In this document: positions 21,134 to 28,235 of the stretch, piece after piece
Layout of the letters: each line of letters begins with the position of its first letter
Numbering within the stretch: the stretch's first letter is position 1
NCBI RefSeq assembly: GCF_001644035.1
Contig: NZ_LUUG01000073.1
Span: forward strand, 45,701-109,700
Source: Methylomonas methanica
Lineage (GTDB): Bacteria; Pseudomonadota; Gammaproteobacteria; Methylococcales; Methylomonadaceae
DNA: 64,000 bases
Reading direction: 5' to 3'
Notes under the pieces: generated by a model
What the model was told of the DNA's origin: nothing
What the model saw: the letters and a program-made list of their open reading frames with translations, nothing else
Database searches by the model: none
Translations under genes and position numbers: made by a program

Positions 21134-23203
21134 ATGACCGAGACCAATCATTTATTGTTCGAACTGGGCTGCGAGGAGTTACCGCCGAAGTCCTTGAAAA
21201 AACTCAGCCAGGCCTTGCTGGACAACATTCTGGCCGGCTTGCAAGAAGCCGGTTTGAGCTACAACCAAGGCCGCGCCTATGCTACACCGCGCCGCTTGGC
21301 AGTATTGATCGACGATTTACAAACCTTCCAGGCCGACAAGGTTGTCGAAAAGCGCGGCCCGGCTATCCAAGCGGCGTACGGTCCCGACGGTTCACCGAGC
21401 AAGGCGGCACTGGGTTTTGCGGCCAGTTGCGGCGCCACCTTTGAGGATTTGGAAAAGCTGGAAACCGACAAGGGTTCTTGGTTGATTTTTAAACAAGCAG
21501 TGAAGGGCCAAGCCACCGCTGAACTGATCCCGGACATTATCCGTAAAAGCCTGAACAATTTGCCGATTGCCAAACGTATGCGTTGGGGCAGTTTCGACGC
21601 TGAATTTGCTCGGCCGGTACATTGGGCGGTTTTGCTGTTTGGTGCTGAAATCCTGATCACCGATATTCTCGGCCGCACCACCGGCCGCGTCACCCGTGGC
21701 CATCGTTTCCATTCGCCACTGGATTTGAGCATCGGCAGTCCGCATGAATATCTGGACATCCTGAAACAGTATGGCAAGGTACTGGCCGACTTCGAAGAAC
21801 GTATGACCATCATCCGCGACGCCGCGAATCAAGCTGCCAGCAATGTTGGCGGTATCGCCCATATCGAAGACGATTTGCTGGAAGAAGTGGCGGCATTAAA
21901 CGAATGGCCGGTACCGGTCGTGGGCAATTTCGACGCGCGTTTTCTGGAGTTGCCGCAGGAGGTGTTGATCACCACGATGCAGGCCAACCAAAAGTATTTT
22001 CCGGTTAAAAATGCGGCGGGCCGATTGTTGCCGCATTTCATTACCTTTGCCAATATCGAAAGCTCCAACCCGGAGTCCATCCGTCAAGGCAATGAGCGCG
22101 TGGTGTTGCCGCGTCTGGTCGACGCTGAATTTTTCTGGAAACAAGACAGAAAGCAATCGTTGGCCGAGCGGGTCGAGAGCCTGAAAAGCATCGTCTTTCA
22201 AAAAGATCTGGGCACGTTGTTCGACAAAACCGAGCGCGTCGCTAATCTGGCGGCTTTGATCGCCGAAAAATTTGGCGTCAATGTCGAATTAGCCAAGCGC
22301 TCCGCACTGTTGGCTAAAACCGATTTGATGACCAATATGGTCGGCGAATTCGCCAATCTGCAAGGCACGATGGGTCGCTATTACGCGGCGGCCGATGGCG
22401 AACATGCCGACGTAGCCCTGGCCTTGGAAGAGCATTATTATCCCAAGCAATCCGGCGGCGCGACACCGAGCGGCCCAATCGGCCAGGTGTTGGCGCTGGC
22501 AGAAAAAATAGACACCCTGGCCGGCATTTTCAGCGCCGGCTTGATCCCAACCGGCGATAAAGACCCTTACGCGTTGCGCCGAGCCACGCTGGGCATCTTG
22601 CGGGTACTGATCGAAAACGGTATTGCTTTGGATGTAGTGGAACTGCTGGACGCGGCACTGGATCAATTCAGCCATGACTTTAATAAGGTCGAAACCCGGC
22701 AGAAAGTGATCGGTTTTCTATTCGACCGCTTAAAAGGCTATTGCCTGGATCAAGGCTACACCAGCCACGAATTCGAAGCGGTATTGGCGGTCAATCCGAC
22801 CAGCCCCTTGGATTTTATGTTGCGTATTCGCGCCGTGCAAAGCTTTAGGGCCTTGCCGGAAGCGGAAAGCCTGGCAGCGGCTAACAAGCGCATTATCAAC
22901 ATCCTGAAAAAATCGGATCAAGCGCCTACGGAGACCATTGGTACCCTGGTTGAGGCCGCCGAGAAAAACTTGCTTGCGGCGGCCGAGCAATCGGAAACCG
23001 ACATTCTGCCGCTATTAGCCGAACAGAATTATCCGTTGGCATTGAGCCGGCTGGCGCAATTGCGCGATAGCGTCGATGCGTTTTTCGATAATGTCATGGT
23101 CAATACCGACGACGAAGCCTTGCGCAACAGCCGTTTGGCATTGCTGGCGAAATTGTCTAACCAGTTCTTGAAAATCGCCGATATATCCAAATTGCAATCG
23201 TGA
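21134..23203 (+). CDS. glyS: Glycine-tRNA ligase beta subunit
   Basis: 689 residues, the normal length for GlyS. It begins LLFELGCEELPPKSL and contains RRLAVLIDDL, RMRWGSFDAEFARPVHW and the TDLMTNMVGEFANLQGTMGRYYA segment typical of the beta subunit. The C-terminal half includes the tRNA-binding DALR-like region. AGGGAG is 7 nt upstream of the ATG. Its TGA stop overlaps the GTG start of gmhB (GTGA), which suggests coupled translation. Confidence 0.97.
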   Translation: MTETNHLLFELGCEELPPKSLKKLSQALLDNILAGLQEAGLSYNQGRAYATPRRLAVLIDDLQTFQADKVVEKRGPAIQAAYGPDGSPSKAALGFAASCGATFEDLEKLETDKGSWLIFKQAVKGQATAELIPDIIRKSLNNLPIAKRMRWGSFDAEFARPVHWAVLLFGAEILITDILGRTTGRVTRGHRFHSPLDLSIGSPHEYLDILKQYGKVLADFEERMTIIRDAANQAASNVGGIAHIEDDLLEEVAALNEWPVPVVGNFDARFLELPQEVLITTMQANQKYFPVKNAAGRLLPHFITFANIESSNPESIRQGNERVVLPRLVDAEFFWKQDRKQSLAERVESLKSIVFQKDLGTLFDKTERVANLAALIAEKFGVNVELAKRSALLAKTDLMTNMVGEFANLQGTMGRYYAAADGEHADVALALEEHYYPKQSGGATPSGPIGQVLALAEKIDTLAGIFSAGLIPTGDKDPYALRRATLGILRVLIENGIALDVVELLDAALDQFSHDFNKVETRQKVIGFLFDRLKGYCLDQGYTSHEFEAVLAVNPTSPLDFMLRIRAVQSFRALPEAESLAAANKRIINILKKSDQAPTETIGTLVEAAEKNLLAAAEQSETDILPLLAEQNYPLALSRLAQLRDSVDAFFDNVMVNTDDEALRNSRLALLAKLSNQFLKIADISKLQS

Positions 23204-23742
23204 CCGAGCGTTACGTTATTCTGGACCGGGACGGCACTATCAATGTCGATTCCGATGCATTCATCAAATCTCCCGAGGAATGGCTGCCGCTGGCCGGCAG
23301 CCTGGAAGCCATAGCGCTGTTAAATCGACACGGCTACAAAGTGGTGGTGATCAGCAATCAGTCGGGGATTGCCAGAGGCTTATTCGATTTGGCAACGTTG
23401 GAGGCGATACACGCCAAAATGCATGAATTGGTCGGTCTGGCGGGTGGAAGCATTGAGGCGATTTACTTTTGCCCACACGGCCCAAACGACTCCTGCGACT
23501 GCCGCAAACCCAAAGATGGACTATTTCGGCGCTTTGCTGGCGCCACAAACGCTGATTTGAGCCGGACTTATGCCATTGGCGACTCCTTGCGCGATATCCA
23601 GGCCGCCGAGTCAGCCGGTGCAAAACCGATTTTGGTCAGAACCGGGAAAGGCGAAAAAACCGCTATTGATAATCCCCAACTCAACGTTCCTATTTTCGAT
23701 AATCTTTATGACGCAGCCACGCACATCGTCTCGACAAGCTGA
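23200..23742 (+). CDS. gmhB: D-glycero-beta-D-manno-heptose 1,7-bisphosphate 7-phosphatase
   Basis: 180 residues, GTG start overlapping the glyS stop. It is a HAD phosphatase: DRDGT (9-13) with the nucleophile Asp, SNQSGIARG, and a zinc-binding loop with CPH and CDCRKPK, which distinguishes GmhB from other small HAD enzymes; then IGDSLRDIQAA. It removes the 7-phosphate in ADP-heptose synthesis for LPS core. The isomerase of this pathway (gmhA-like) is also in the window at 41158. Its end overlaps plsC by 35 bp. Confidence 0.92.
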   Translation: MTERYVILDRDGTINVDSDAFIKSPEEWLPLAGSLEAIALLNRHGYKVVVISNQSGIARGLFDLATLEAIHAKMHELVGLAGGSIEAIYFCPHGPNDSCDCRKPKDGLFRRFAGATNADLSRTYAIGDSLRDIQAAESAGAKPILVRTGKGEKTAIDNPQLNVPIFDNLYDAATHIVSTS

Positions 23743-24472
23743 TTTCAGAGTCTATTTAGGCTCGACATTGTTGTTCATTTACATAGTATTCTCGACGCTG
23801 ATTGTCGGGGTAGCCATCTTGGGCGGGTTTTTTCTGCCATTTCCGATGCGCTATAAAATCGCCGATATTTGGATCAACTGCCTGCTGTATATGCTGAAGT
23901 TGTGTTGCGGCTTAAGTTATGAAGTGGAAGGCCTGGAAAACATTCCGCGTGATAGCGCGGCGATTATCCTCAGCAAACATCAATCGGCCTGGGAAACGGT
24001 AGCCTTGCGGCAATTTATCTCCCCGCAAACCGCGGTTCTGAAAAAATCGTTACTGCAAATTCCATTCGGCGGCTGGGCCTTGGCGACGTTAAAGCCGATT
24101 GCGATTGATCGGCAGAATCAAAAAGAAGCGTTAAAAATGCTGATCGATCAGGGTATCGAGCGTTTGCAGGAAGGCTTGTTTGTAGTGGTGTTTCCTGAAG
24201 GAACCAGAGTGGCGCCGGGAGCGCATAAAAAATTTAACGCCGGTGGCTCTATGCTGGCGCAAAAATCGGGTTTTCCAGTGATCCCCTTAGCGCACAATGC
24301 TGGCGAATATTGGCCACGTAACAGCTTTTTGAAATATCCGGGCGTCATTAAGGTAAAGATTGGGCCGGCCATTGGCAGCATCGATAAAAAATCGAAGGAT
24401 ATTAATGCAGAAGCCGAAGCATGGATCAATAAAGCAATGCAGGAAATCGACGAGGAACGCACTGAGGCGTAA
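23708..24472 (+). CDS. plsC: 1-acyl-sn-glycerol-3-phosphate acyltransferase
   Basis: 254 residues from ATG 23708; the longer frame starting at 23570 runs through gmhB and is rejected. An N-terminal membrane segment (18-44) leads to the PlsC acyltransferase motifs: SKHQSAWET (H91, with Glu at the usual Asp position, a variant common in proteobacteria), and VFPEGTR (162-167). It acylates lysophosphatidate to phosphatidate at the inner membrane. Last gene of the glyQS operon and followed by a strong terminator. The Shine-Dalgarno is poor, consistent with coupling to gmhB. Confidence 0.9.
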   Translation: MTQPRTSSRQADFRVYLGSTLLFIYIVFSTLIVGVAILGGFFLPFPMRYKIADIWINCLLYMLKLCCGLSYEVEGLENIPRDSAAIILSKHQSAWETVALRQFISPQTAVLKKSLLQIPFGGWALATLKPIAIDRQNQKEALKMLIDQGIERLQEGLFVVVFPEGTRVAPGAHKKFNAGGSMLAQKSGFPVIPLAHNAGEYWPRNSFLKYPGVIKVKIGPAIGSIDKKSKDINAEAEAWINKAMQEIDEERTEA

Positions 24473-24507
24473 ATCGAAATTAGGATATAAACCTCTTCTT
24501 GACCCAC

Positions 24508-24542
24508 AAAAAAAAAAGGCCCGCTTTCGCGGGCCTTTTTTT
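24508..24542. terminator. Bidirectional rho-independent terminator
   Basis: A perfect stem GGCCCGC (24518-24524) / GCGGGCC (24529-24535) with loop TTTC, a T-run 24536-24542 on the plus strand and an A-run 24508-24517 that serves the minus strand. It ends the glyQ-plsC operon and the convergent small lipoprotein gene. Confidence 0.93.
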
Positions 24543-24554
24543 CAAGCTTAAAGA

Positions 24555-24674
24555 TTAAAGCGCTACAGAAGTAGAGCTAGAAACTTTTTGTTTTGACGCA
24601 TCTGGATCGTCCATGCAACCGCTCAGGCCAACAATCATCAGGGTCATAGCTAAAAGAGATAATACTTTTTTCAT
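24555..24674 (-). CDS. Very small lipoprotein
   Basis: 39 residues from ATG 24674, with GGAGG upstream; the longer frame to 24740 lacks support. MKKVLSLLAMTLMIVGLSGC is a lipoprotein signal peptide with lipobox LSGC, leaving a mature peptide of only about 20 residues that begins CMDDPD and is Ser/Lys-rich. Asp at +3 and +4 does not match the usual Asp+2 inner-membrane retention signal, so outer-membrane location is plausible. A paralogue lies just upstream at 24866-25003. Function unknown. Confidence 0.78.
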   Translation of the reverse strand: MKKVLSLLAMTLMIVGLSGCMDDPDASKQKVSSSTSVAL

Positions 24675-24811
24675 AACATCCTCCAAATAAAAGTTTTTTA
24701 TATTTTTTCGTGTACTGAATCTAAACAGAAAATTAAGCACGGCGAGATTTAAACATGCCGAAGCAGTTTAGCGCAAACTAAATCTGTTTGGAGGAAAAGA
24801 ATCTGGAATAT

Positions 24812-24833
24812 AAGGCCCACTTGCGTGGGCCTT
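24812..24833 (-). terminator. Hairpin after the second small lipoprotein gene
   Basis: Perfect stem AAGGCCCAC (24812-24820) / GTGGGCCTT (24825-24833). On the minus strand it follows the lipoprotein gene ending at 24866, but there is only a short, interrupted U-run (TTATATT), so termination may be partial and the two lipoprotein genes may share a transcript. Confidence 0.55.
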
Positions 24834-24865
24834 ACTCAGGTAGGAATATCCTGCCAGGGCTAGGA

Positions 24866-25003
24866 TTATTTAACCCCTGAACCTTGTTGGCTAGGTGAAC
24901 CATAGCCTTTTGGTTTTGGATTGCCTTGGTCTGGGTCGTCCATGCAACCGCTCAAGCTTACAATCATCATTACCATAGCCAAGACAGAAAATACTTTTTT
25001 CAT
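24866..25003 (-). CDS. Very small lipoprotein, paralogue of 24555-24674
   Basis: 45 residues, from ATG 25003 with GGAGG 5 nt upstream. MKKVFSVLAMVMMIVSLSGC is a lipoprotein signal with lipobox LSGC, then CMDDPD as in the neighbour, followed by a Gly/Pro/Gln-rich tail (GNPKPKGYGSP, QQGSG). The near-identical signal peptide, Shine-Dalgarno and CMDDPD start show tandem duplication. The short, disordered mature part resembles small envelope or entericidin-like lipoproteins only in size; no function is claimed. Confidence 0.75.
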   Translation of the reverse strand: MKKVFSVLAMVMMIVSLSGCMDDPDQGNPKPKGYGSPSQQGSGVK

Positions 25004-25103
25004 AACATCCTCCGATTTAAAGGTTTTTATTTTTGTGTGTACTCAAATTCAAGCACGCAAAATTTATAGCATGACAAAACCGAGTATGCAATACCCTAGA
25101 TGT

Positions 25104-27011
25104 TTACAAAATATCGATGTCTTTCGGCAAGTTGATCTTTATGTCCTTTCCAACCCATTGCGCAGAGCCTATTGCTTGCCATTCTCCGGCCAAGTTACTG
25201 TTCCTGAGGTCTTTTTCCCACACAAACGGCGCTCGAATTCTCTTCATTTTGACAATAAATTGTGTGCTATCCAGCTCTAAGTCGGTCTTTTTCCCCCAGA
25301 ACGCCGTGACTTTCATGATAAATTTTTTCAAGCGGAACTCATCGATATTCGGCGTTACCGCTATGTTGGCCCACATCGAATGTACCCGCCCCCAATTCGG
25401 CGCCAACAAGCGACCCTGCCGATCAACAAACGGCAACCATTGCTCTTCGCCGTTGGCATCCAAATACGTAATAGCCAGCAAACGGTCGTAGCCTTCGAAA
25501 TGGTCGTGCAGATACAAAGCGTGCGGAGTGATGCCTAAAAACGTGTGAGACATCATCAAGACCGCGTTGCTCATATCCGCCAACATGCTGGTTATCGGCG
25601 ACTGGCGGGCATCGACATGCAAGCGGTACAACAAGCCATAGTGAAAGCTGCTGTTGAACTGAAACAAGATCAGCACCAGCAGCACTTTGCTGATTTTGTG
25701 TACGCGACTTCTGGCGGGTACCGCATGCTCCGCTTCGAAAATTCGCTCGTAGAAGCTCGGCGGCAGGCTTTCGGTTGATGCAGGCATACAGCTCACATCG
25801 CACACCAACCGCGCGCGTGAATCGGCAATCGCCCGATAACGCCCGCATATCCACTGATACAGTAGCGGCAGCTTCATGGCCCAGCCTATCATCGCGGCAT
25901 AACGCATCGAGATTAAAATCTGCGCATAGGTGTCAACGCCGGCATAAACCCGCCCGTCGCCATCCACCGCGTACAAATCCGTCAGCAGTTGCTTTTCGCC
26001 CAACTCTGCTAGGGCTGGATAGTCGATTGCAAACACTTGTGCAGGCTTGAAATCGACAGCGTGCAAAACGTCGAAGTGATTGAGCGTTAAAACCGTGCGA
26101 TTGCACAATGGGCATTGCTGGTCGTAAAACACCGTCAATAGCGGCTGTTTGACCCGCAGAAAGGCACCGATTTTTCTATACCAGGCAAACGGCATCACTA
26201 AAGCGTAAAAAATCAGCATGCCCATGCCAAACGGATAAATATTGAACGACAGCGTGATACCGACATGCAGCGAGATACCTAGCAGAAAATACAGCCATCT
26301 GCACCGGTGGCGATGGAAAAACAACAGGAAAGTAAACTGGAAAACTATGATGGTGTAACCGATGATTTTCTGCAAAATCTCGATATTCAGTAGCCACGAC
26401 AAATCCAGCGCGGACATGTAATACGGAATTGAAGACGGCAGCCAGGCACCCAAGCCGTTGCGCCAATGCTCGGCAAACATCTTGTGTATCGCCGAATCGA
26501 AGTACAAAAATCCCAGACAAATCGCGACCGGCAGATAGTAGGTCAATGCCGACACTGCCGGAGCCTGGTACTGAGAATAATGCACGAAGGGACGCAGCAA
26601 TTTTTTTCTCAGGCTATCAACAGAGAAGGCCTGGTCCATCGGCATGAAGATCAGAAAGAAATTGGCGCCGATCATGAACAAATCGAAGCCGCCGTCGAAA
26701 TCGCGTTGCATAGGCGTGAAATTGACGAATACCAGCCAAAAAATGTAATTAGCAATACTGACAGCCTGACAGCGGTAGCCGATGACCAAGCAAAACGCCA
26801 CCACGGCCCACAGCCACAAAAAGAACGGAATCATCGGAAATTCGACATCCATGAATGGGATGGGATCGAATATCAAGTGATTGAAATACAGCAGAAAGAA
26901 AACTTCCTGCAGTGTCACCAACCCGAACAATAGCCTGAAAAGGCCTACGCCGGTAGCGGGTACTTTTTTGGAATAAAGCGCGTTTATTTTCTGAACTAAC
27001 AGTTTGTACAT
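25104..27011 (-). CDS. HTTM-domain membrane protein with internal DCC (DUF393) domain
   Basis: 635 residues from ATG 27011 (a TTG at 27029 is less likely). Residues 1-285 carry multiple membrane segments and resemble the HTTM / vitamin K-dependent carboxylase-like family (LFRLLFGLVTLQEV, FDSAIHKMF). Residues 292-400 form a DCC/DUF393 thioredoxin-like domain with FYDQQCPLCNRTV (C300, C303), a likely thiol-disulfide centre. After another hydrophobic segment (about 440-460) a ~170-residue periplasmic-looking tail follows. The substrate is unknown; the combination suggests redox work on membrane or exported components. Transcribed toward the small lipoproteins, 100 bp away. Confidence 0.72.
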   Translation of the reverse strand: MYKLLVQKINALYSKKVPATGVGLFRLLFGLVTLQEVFFLLYFNHLIFDPIPFMDVEFPMIPFFLWLWAVVAFCLVIGYRCQAVSIANYIFWLVFVNFTPMQRDFDGGFDLFMIGANFFLIFMPMDQAFSVDSLRKKLLRPFVHYSQYQAPAVSALTYYLPVAICLGFLYFDSAIHKMFAEHWRNGLGAWLPSSIPYYMSALDLSWLLNIEILQKIIGYTIIVFQFTFLLFFHRHRCRWLYFLLGISLHVGITLSFNIYPFGMGMLIFYALVMPFAWYRKIGAFLRVKQPLLTVFYDQQCPLCNRTVLTLNHFDVLHAVDFKPAQVFAIDYPALAELGEKQLLTDLYAVDGDGRVYAGVDTYAQILISMRYAAMIGWAMKLPLLYQWICGRYRAIADSRARLVCDVSCMPASTESLPPSFYERIFEAEHAVPARSRVHKISKVLLVLILFQFNSSFHYGLLYRLHVDARQSPITSMLADMSNAVLMMSHTFLGITPHALYLHDHFEGYDRLLAITYLDANGEEQWLPFVDRQGRLLAPNWGRVHSMWANIAVTPNIDEFRLKKFIMKVTAFWGKKTDLELDSTQFIVKMKRIRAPFVWEKDLRNSNLAGEWQAIGSAQWVGKDIKINLPKDIDIL

Positions 27012-27073
27012 AGCGGATCGGCAGGCCAAAAGGCCACGGATTATAAGGTATTTAAACTAGGCATGCTTCAGGC

Positions 27074-27114
27074 AAAAAAAAAGCGGCTACGGGATCTATC
27101 CGTAGCCGCTTTTT
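27074..27114 (-). terminator. Rho-independent terminator
   Basis: An 11-bp perfect stem AGCGGCTACGG (27082-27092) / CCGTAGCCGCT (27100-27110), with an A-run 27074-27081 that gives eight U on the minus strand and TTTT on the plus strand. It ends the small membrane-protein gene at 27146-27274 and insulates the HTTM gene downstream. Confidence 0.92.
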
Positions 27115-27145
27115 CCAGAAAAGCTTTGTAAGCGAGGGGTATAGC

Positions 27146-27274
27146 TTACTCTTCGTCTTTAGGCTCAGCAAAAACCCATTTTACAAAGAAGTATCCTGCA
27201 GCGATGATAACCAGCGCTCCAATCATGCCCGACGGTTCTTTCAGCATTTCTGTTAAATCTAAGATCGCTCCCAT
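27146..27274 (-). CDS. 42-residue single-pass membrane protein
   Basis: A short gene with its own GGAGG Shine-Dalgarno, ATG at 27274, TAA at 27146 and a strong terminator. The peptide starts MGAILDLTEMLKEPS, has one membrane helix (MIGALVIIAAGYFFVKWVF) and an acidic tail (AEPKDEE). No family recognised. It is divergent from the 27492-27911 membrane protein gene. The clean signals at both ends argue that it is real. Confidence 0.7.
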   Translation of the reverse strand: MGAILDLTEMLKEPSGMIGALVIIAAGYFFVKWVFAEPKDEE

Positions 27275-27491
27275 GGGTGCCTCCTACCTTTAGTTAGTTG
27301 TTATAAAATGTGCCATGTCTTTGGCGGTCGAGCTTCATATGTTACTTTAGCCACCTTCAAAGTCAAGCGATTCATGGCTATCGCGGAAACATCCGACCGT
27401 AATTGCCATCCAGGCGGATTATGGTAGTATGCCCTCTCGACCAGATTTTTGAGAATTATAAAAATAGTTAACAGTTACAAGGGGAATAGAG

Positions 27492-27911
27492 ATGATTGGT
27501 GGCGTAATAATGATTTTGACGGCAATCTGGGTTTATCAAACCCTGATAAAAGCCAAAACTGGTAATGTGCTGTTGTGGGTTGCCGGCTGTGCCATAGTGT
27601 TCTTGGTCATTCAAGTGATGTTCTACAACATCAACATCATGATCATCGACGGCTTGGACGGTAAAGATGTCGGCGGCGAATATGATCGCGATCTGACCAG
27701 CGTTGGCGATAGAAAAACCCAGGAAGGCGCTGGCGGCTGGTTCATGCCGGTTTTCTTCGAATTACTGCCGCCGTTTGCCGGCGTAATGGCTGTGGCGCTA
27801 ATTCGCACACAGTTCATTCTGAAACAATCCCTGACACCTGCTAACCTGTTCAGCGGCATCAAAGAGTTGTTTGTCAGTATAAAAAACAGCTTCAAAACTT
27901 CCAGCAATTAA
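27492..27911 (+). CDS. Membrane protein of unknown function
   Basis: 139 residues, AAGGGG upstream of the ATG. Two adjacent hydrophobic segments (about 1-16 and 26-48), then a polar stretch rich in Asp/Gly (DGLDGKDVGGEYDRD), a third hydrophobic segment (about 78-96, FMPVFFELLPPFAGVMAVAL) and a basic Ser/Lys tail. I do not recognise a family. It is followed by a hairpin and is divergent from the 42-residue membrane protein, with a 217-bp promoter region between them. Confidence 0.7.
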   Translation: MIGGVIMILTAIWVYQTLIKAKTGNVLLWVAGCAIVFLVIQVMFYNINIMIIDGLDGKDVGGEYDRDLTSVGDRKTQEGAGGWFMPVFFELLPPFAGVMAVALIRTQFILKQSLTPANLFSGIKELFVSIKNSFKTSSN

Positions 27912-27925
27912 TACTGGCTGATCCC

Positions 27926-27949
27926 GAAGCCCAAGGTAGCTTGGGCTTC
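27926..27949. terminator. Hairpin between convergent genes
   Basis: A perfect 10-bp stem GAAGCCCAAG (27926-27935) / CTTGGGCTTC (27940-27949), loop GTAG. It lies between convergent genes ending at 27911 and 27968. There is no clear U-run on either strand, so it may be a weak terminator or a 3'-end protecting hairpin. Confidence 0.5.
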
Positions 27950-27967
27950 GTTACCGACCGAAATTCC

Positions 27968-28159
27968 TCAACCGCCGGTAACTGCGGATACGATGCTGAC
28001 TATCGTTAAAATAAATAACACGGTCACGATCAGCCCGACGACAATATAGGCAGGCAAAGAGCCGTGCTGAAAATCAACCTCTCTATTCTTATTGCTTTGC
28101 ACGCCGATCACGGCGGCGATCACGCTTTTTATGACATGCAATAGACTGGGTTTAGACAT
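27968..28159 (-). CDS. DUF2970 family small membrane protein
   Basis: 63 residues from ATG 28159, with GAGGGA upstream; a TTG at 28171 is less likely. The segment HVIKSVIAAVIGVQSNKNREVDF followed by a C-terminal membrane helix (AYIVVGLIVTVLFILTIVSIVSAV) is the DUF2970 pattern, found in many beta- and gammaproteobacteria. Function unknown. Divergent from metH with about 75 bp between them. Confidence 0.75.
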   Translation of the reverse strand: MSKPSLLHVIKSVIAAVIGVQSNKNREVDFQHGSLPAYIVVGLIVTVLFILTIVSIVSAVTGG

Positions 28160-28235
28160 GATTTCCCTCAAAATTTGGTTTGATAATTATACGGACTAGC
28201 CCACCGTACATTCACCCTTGCGACCATCAGGCAGT

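Noticed and set aside
28160..28235. Cobalamin riboswitch before metH
   Set aside because: The gap is about 75 bp and contains no B12 box; the only B12 box seen is before btuB.
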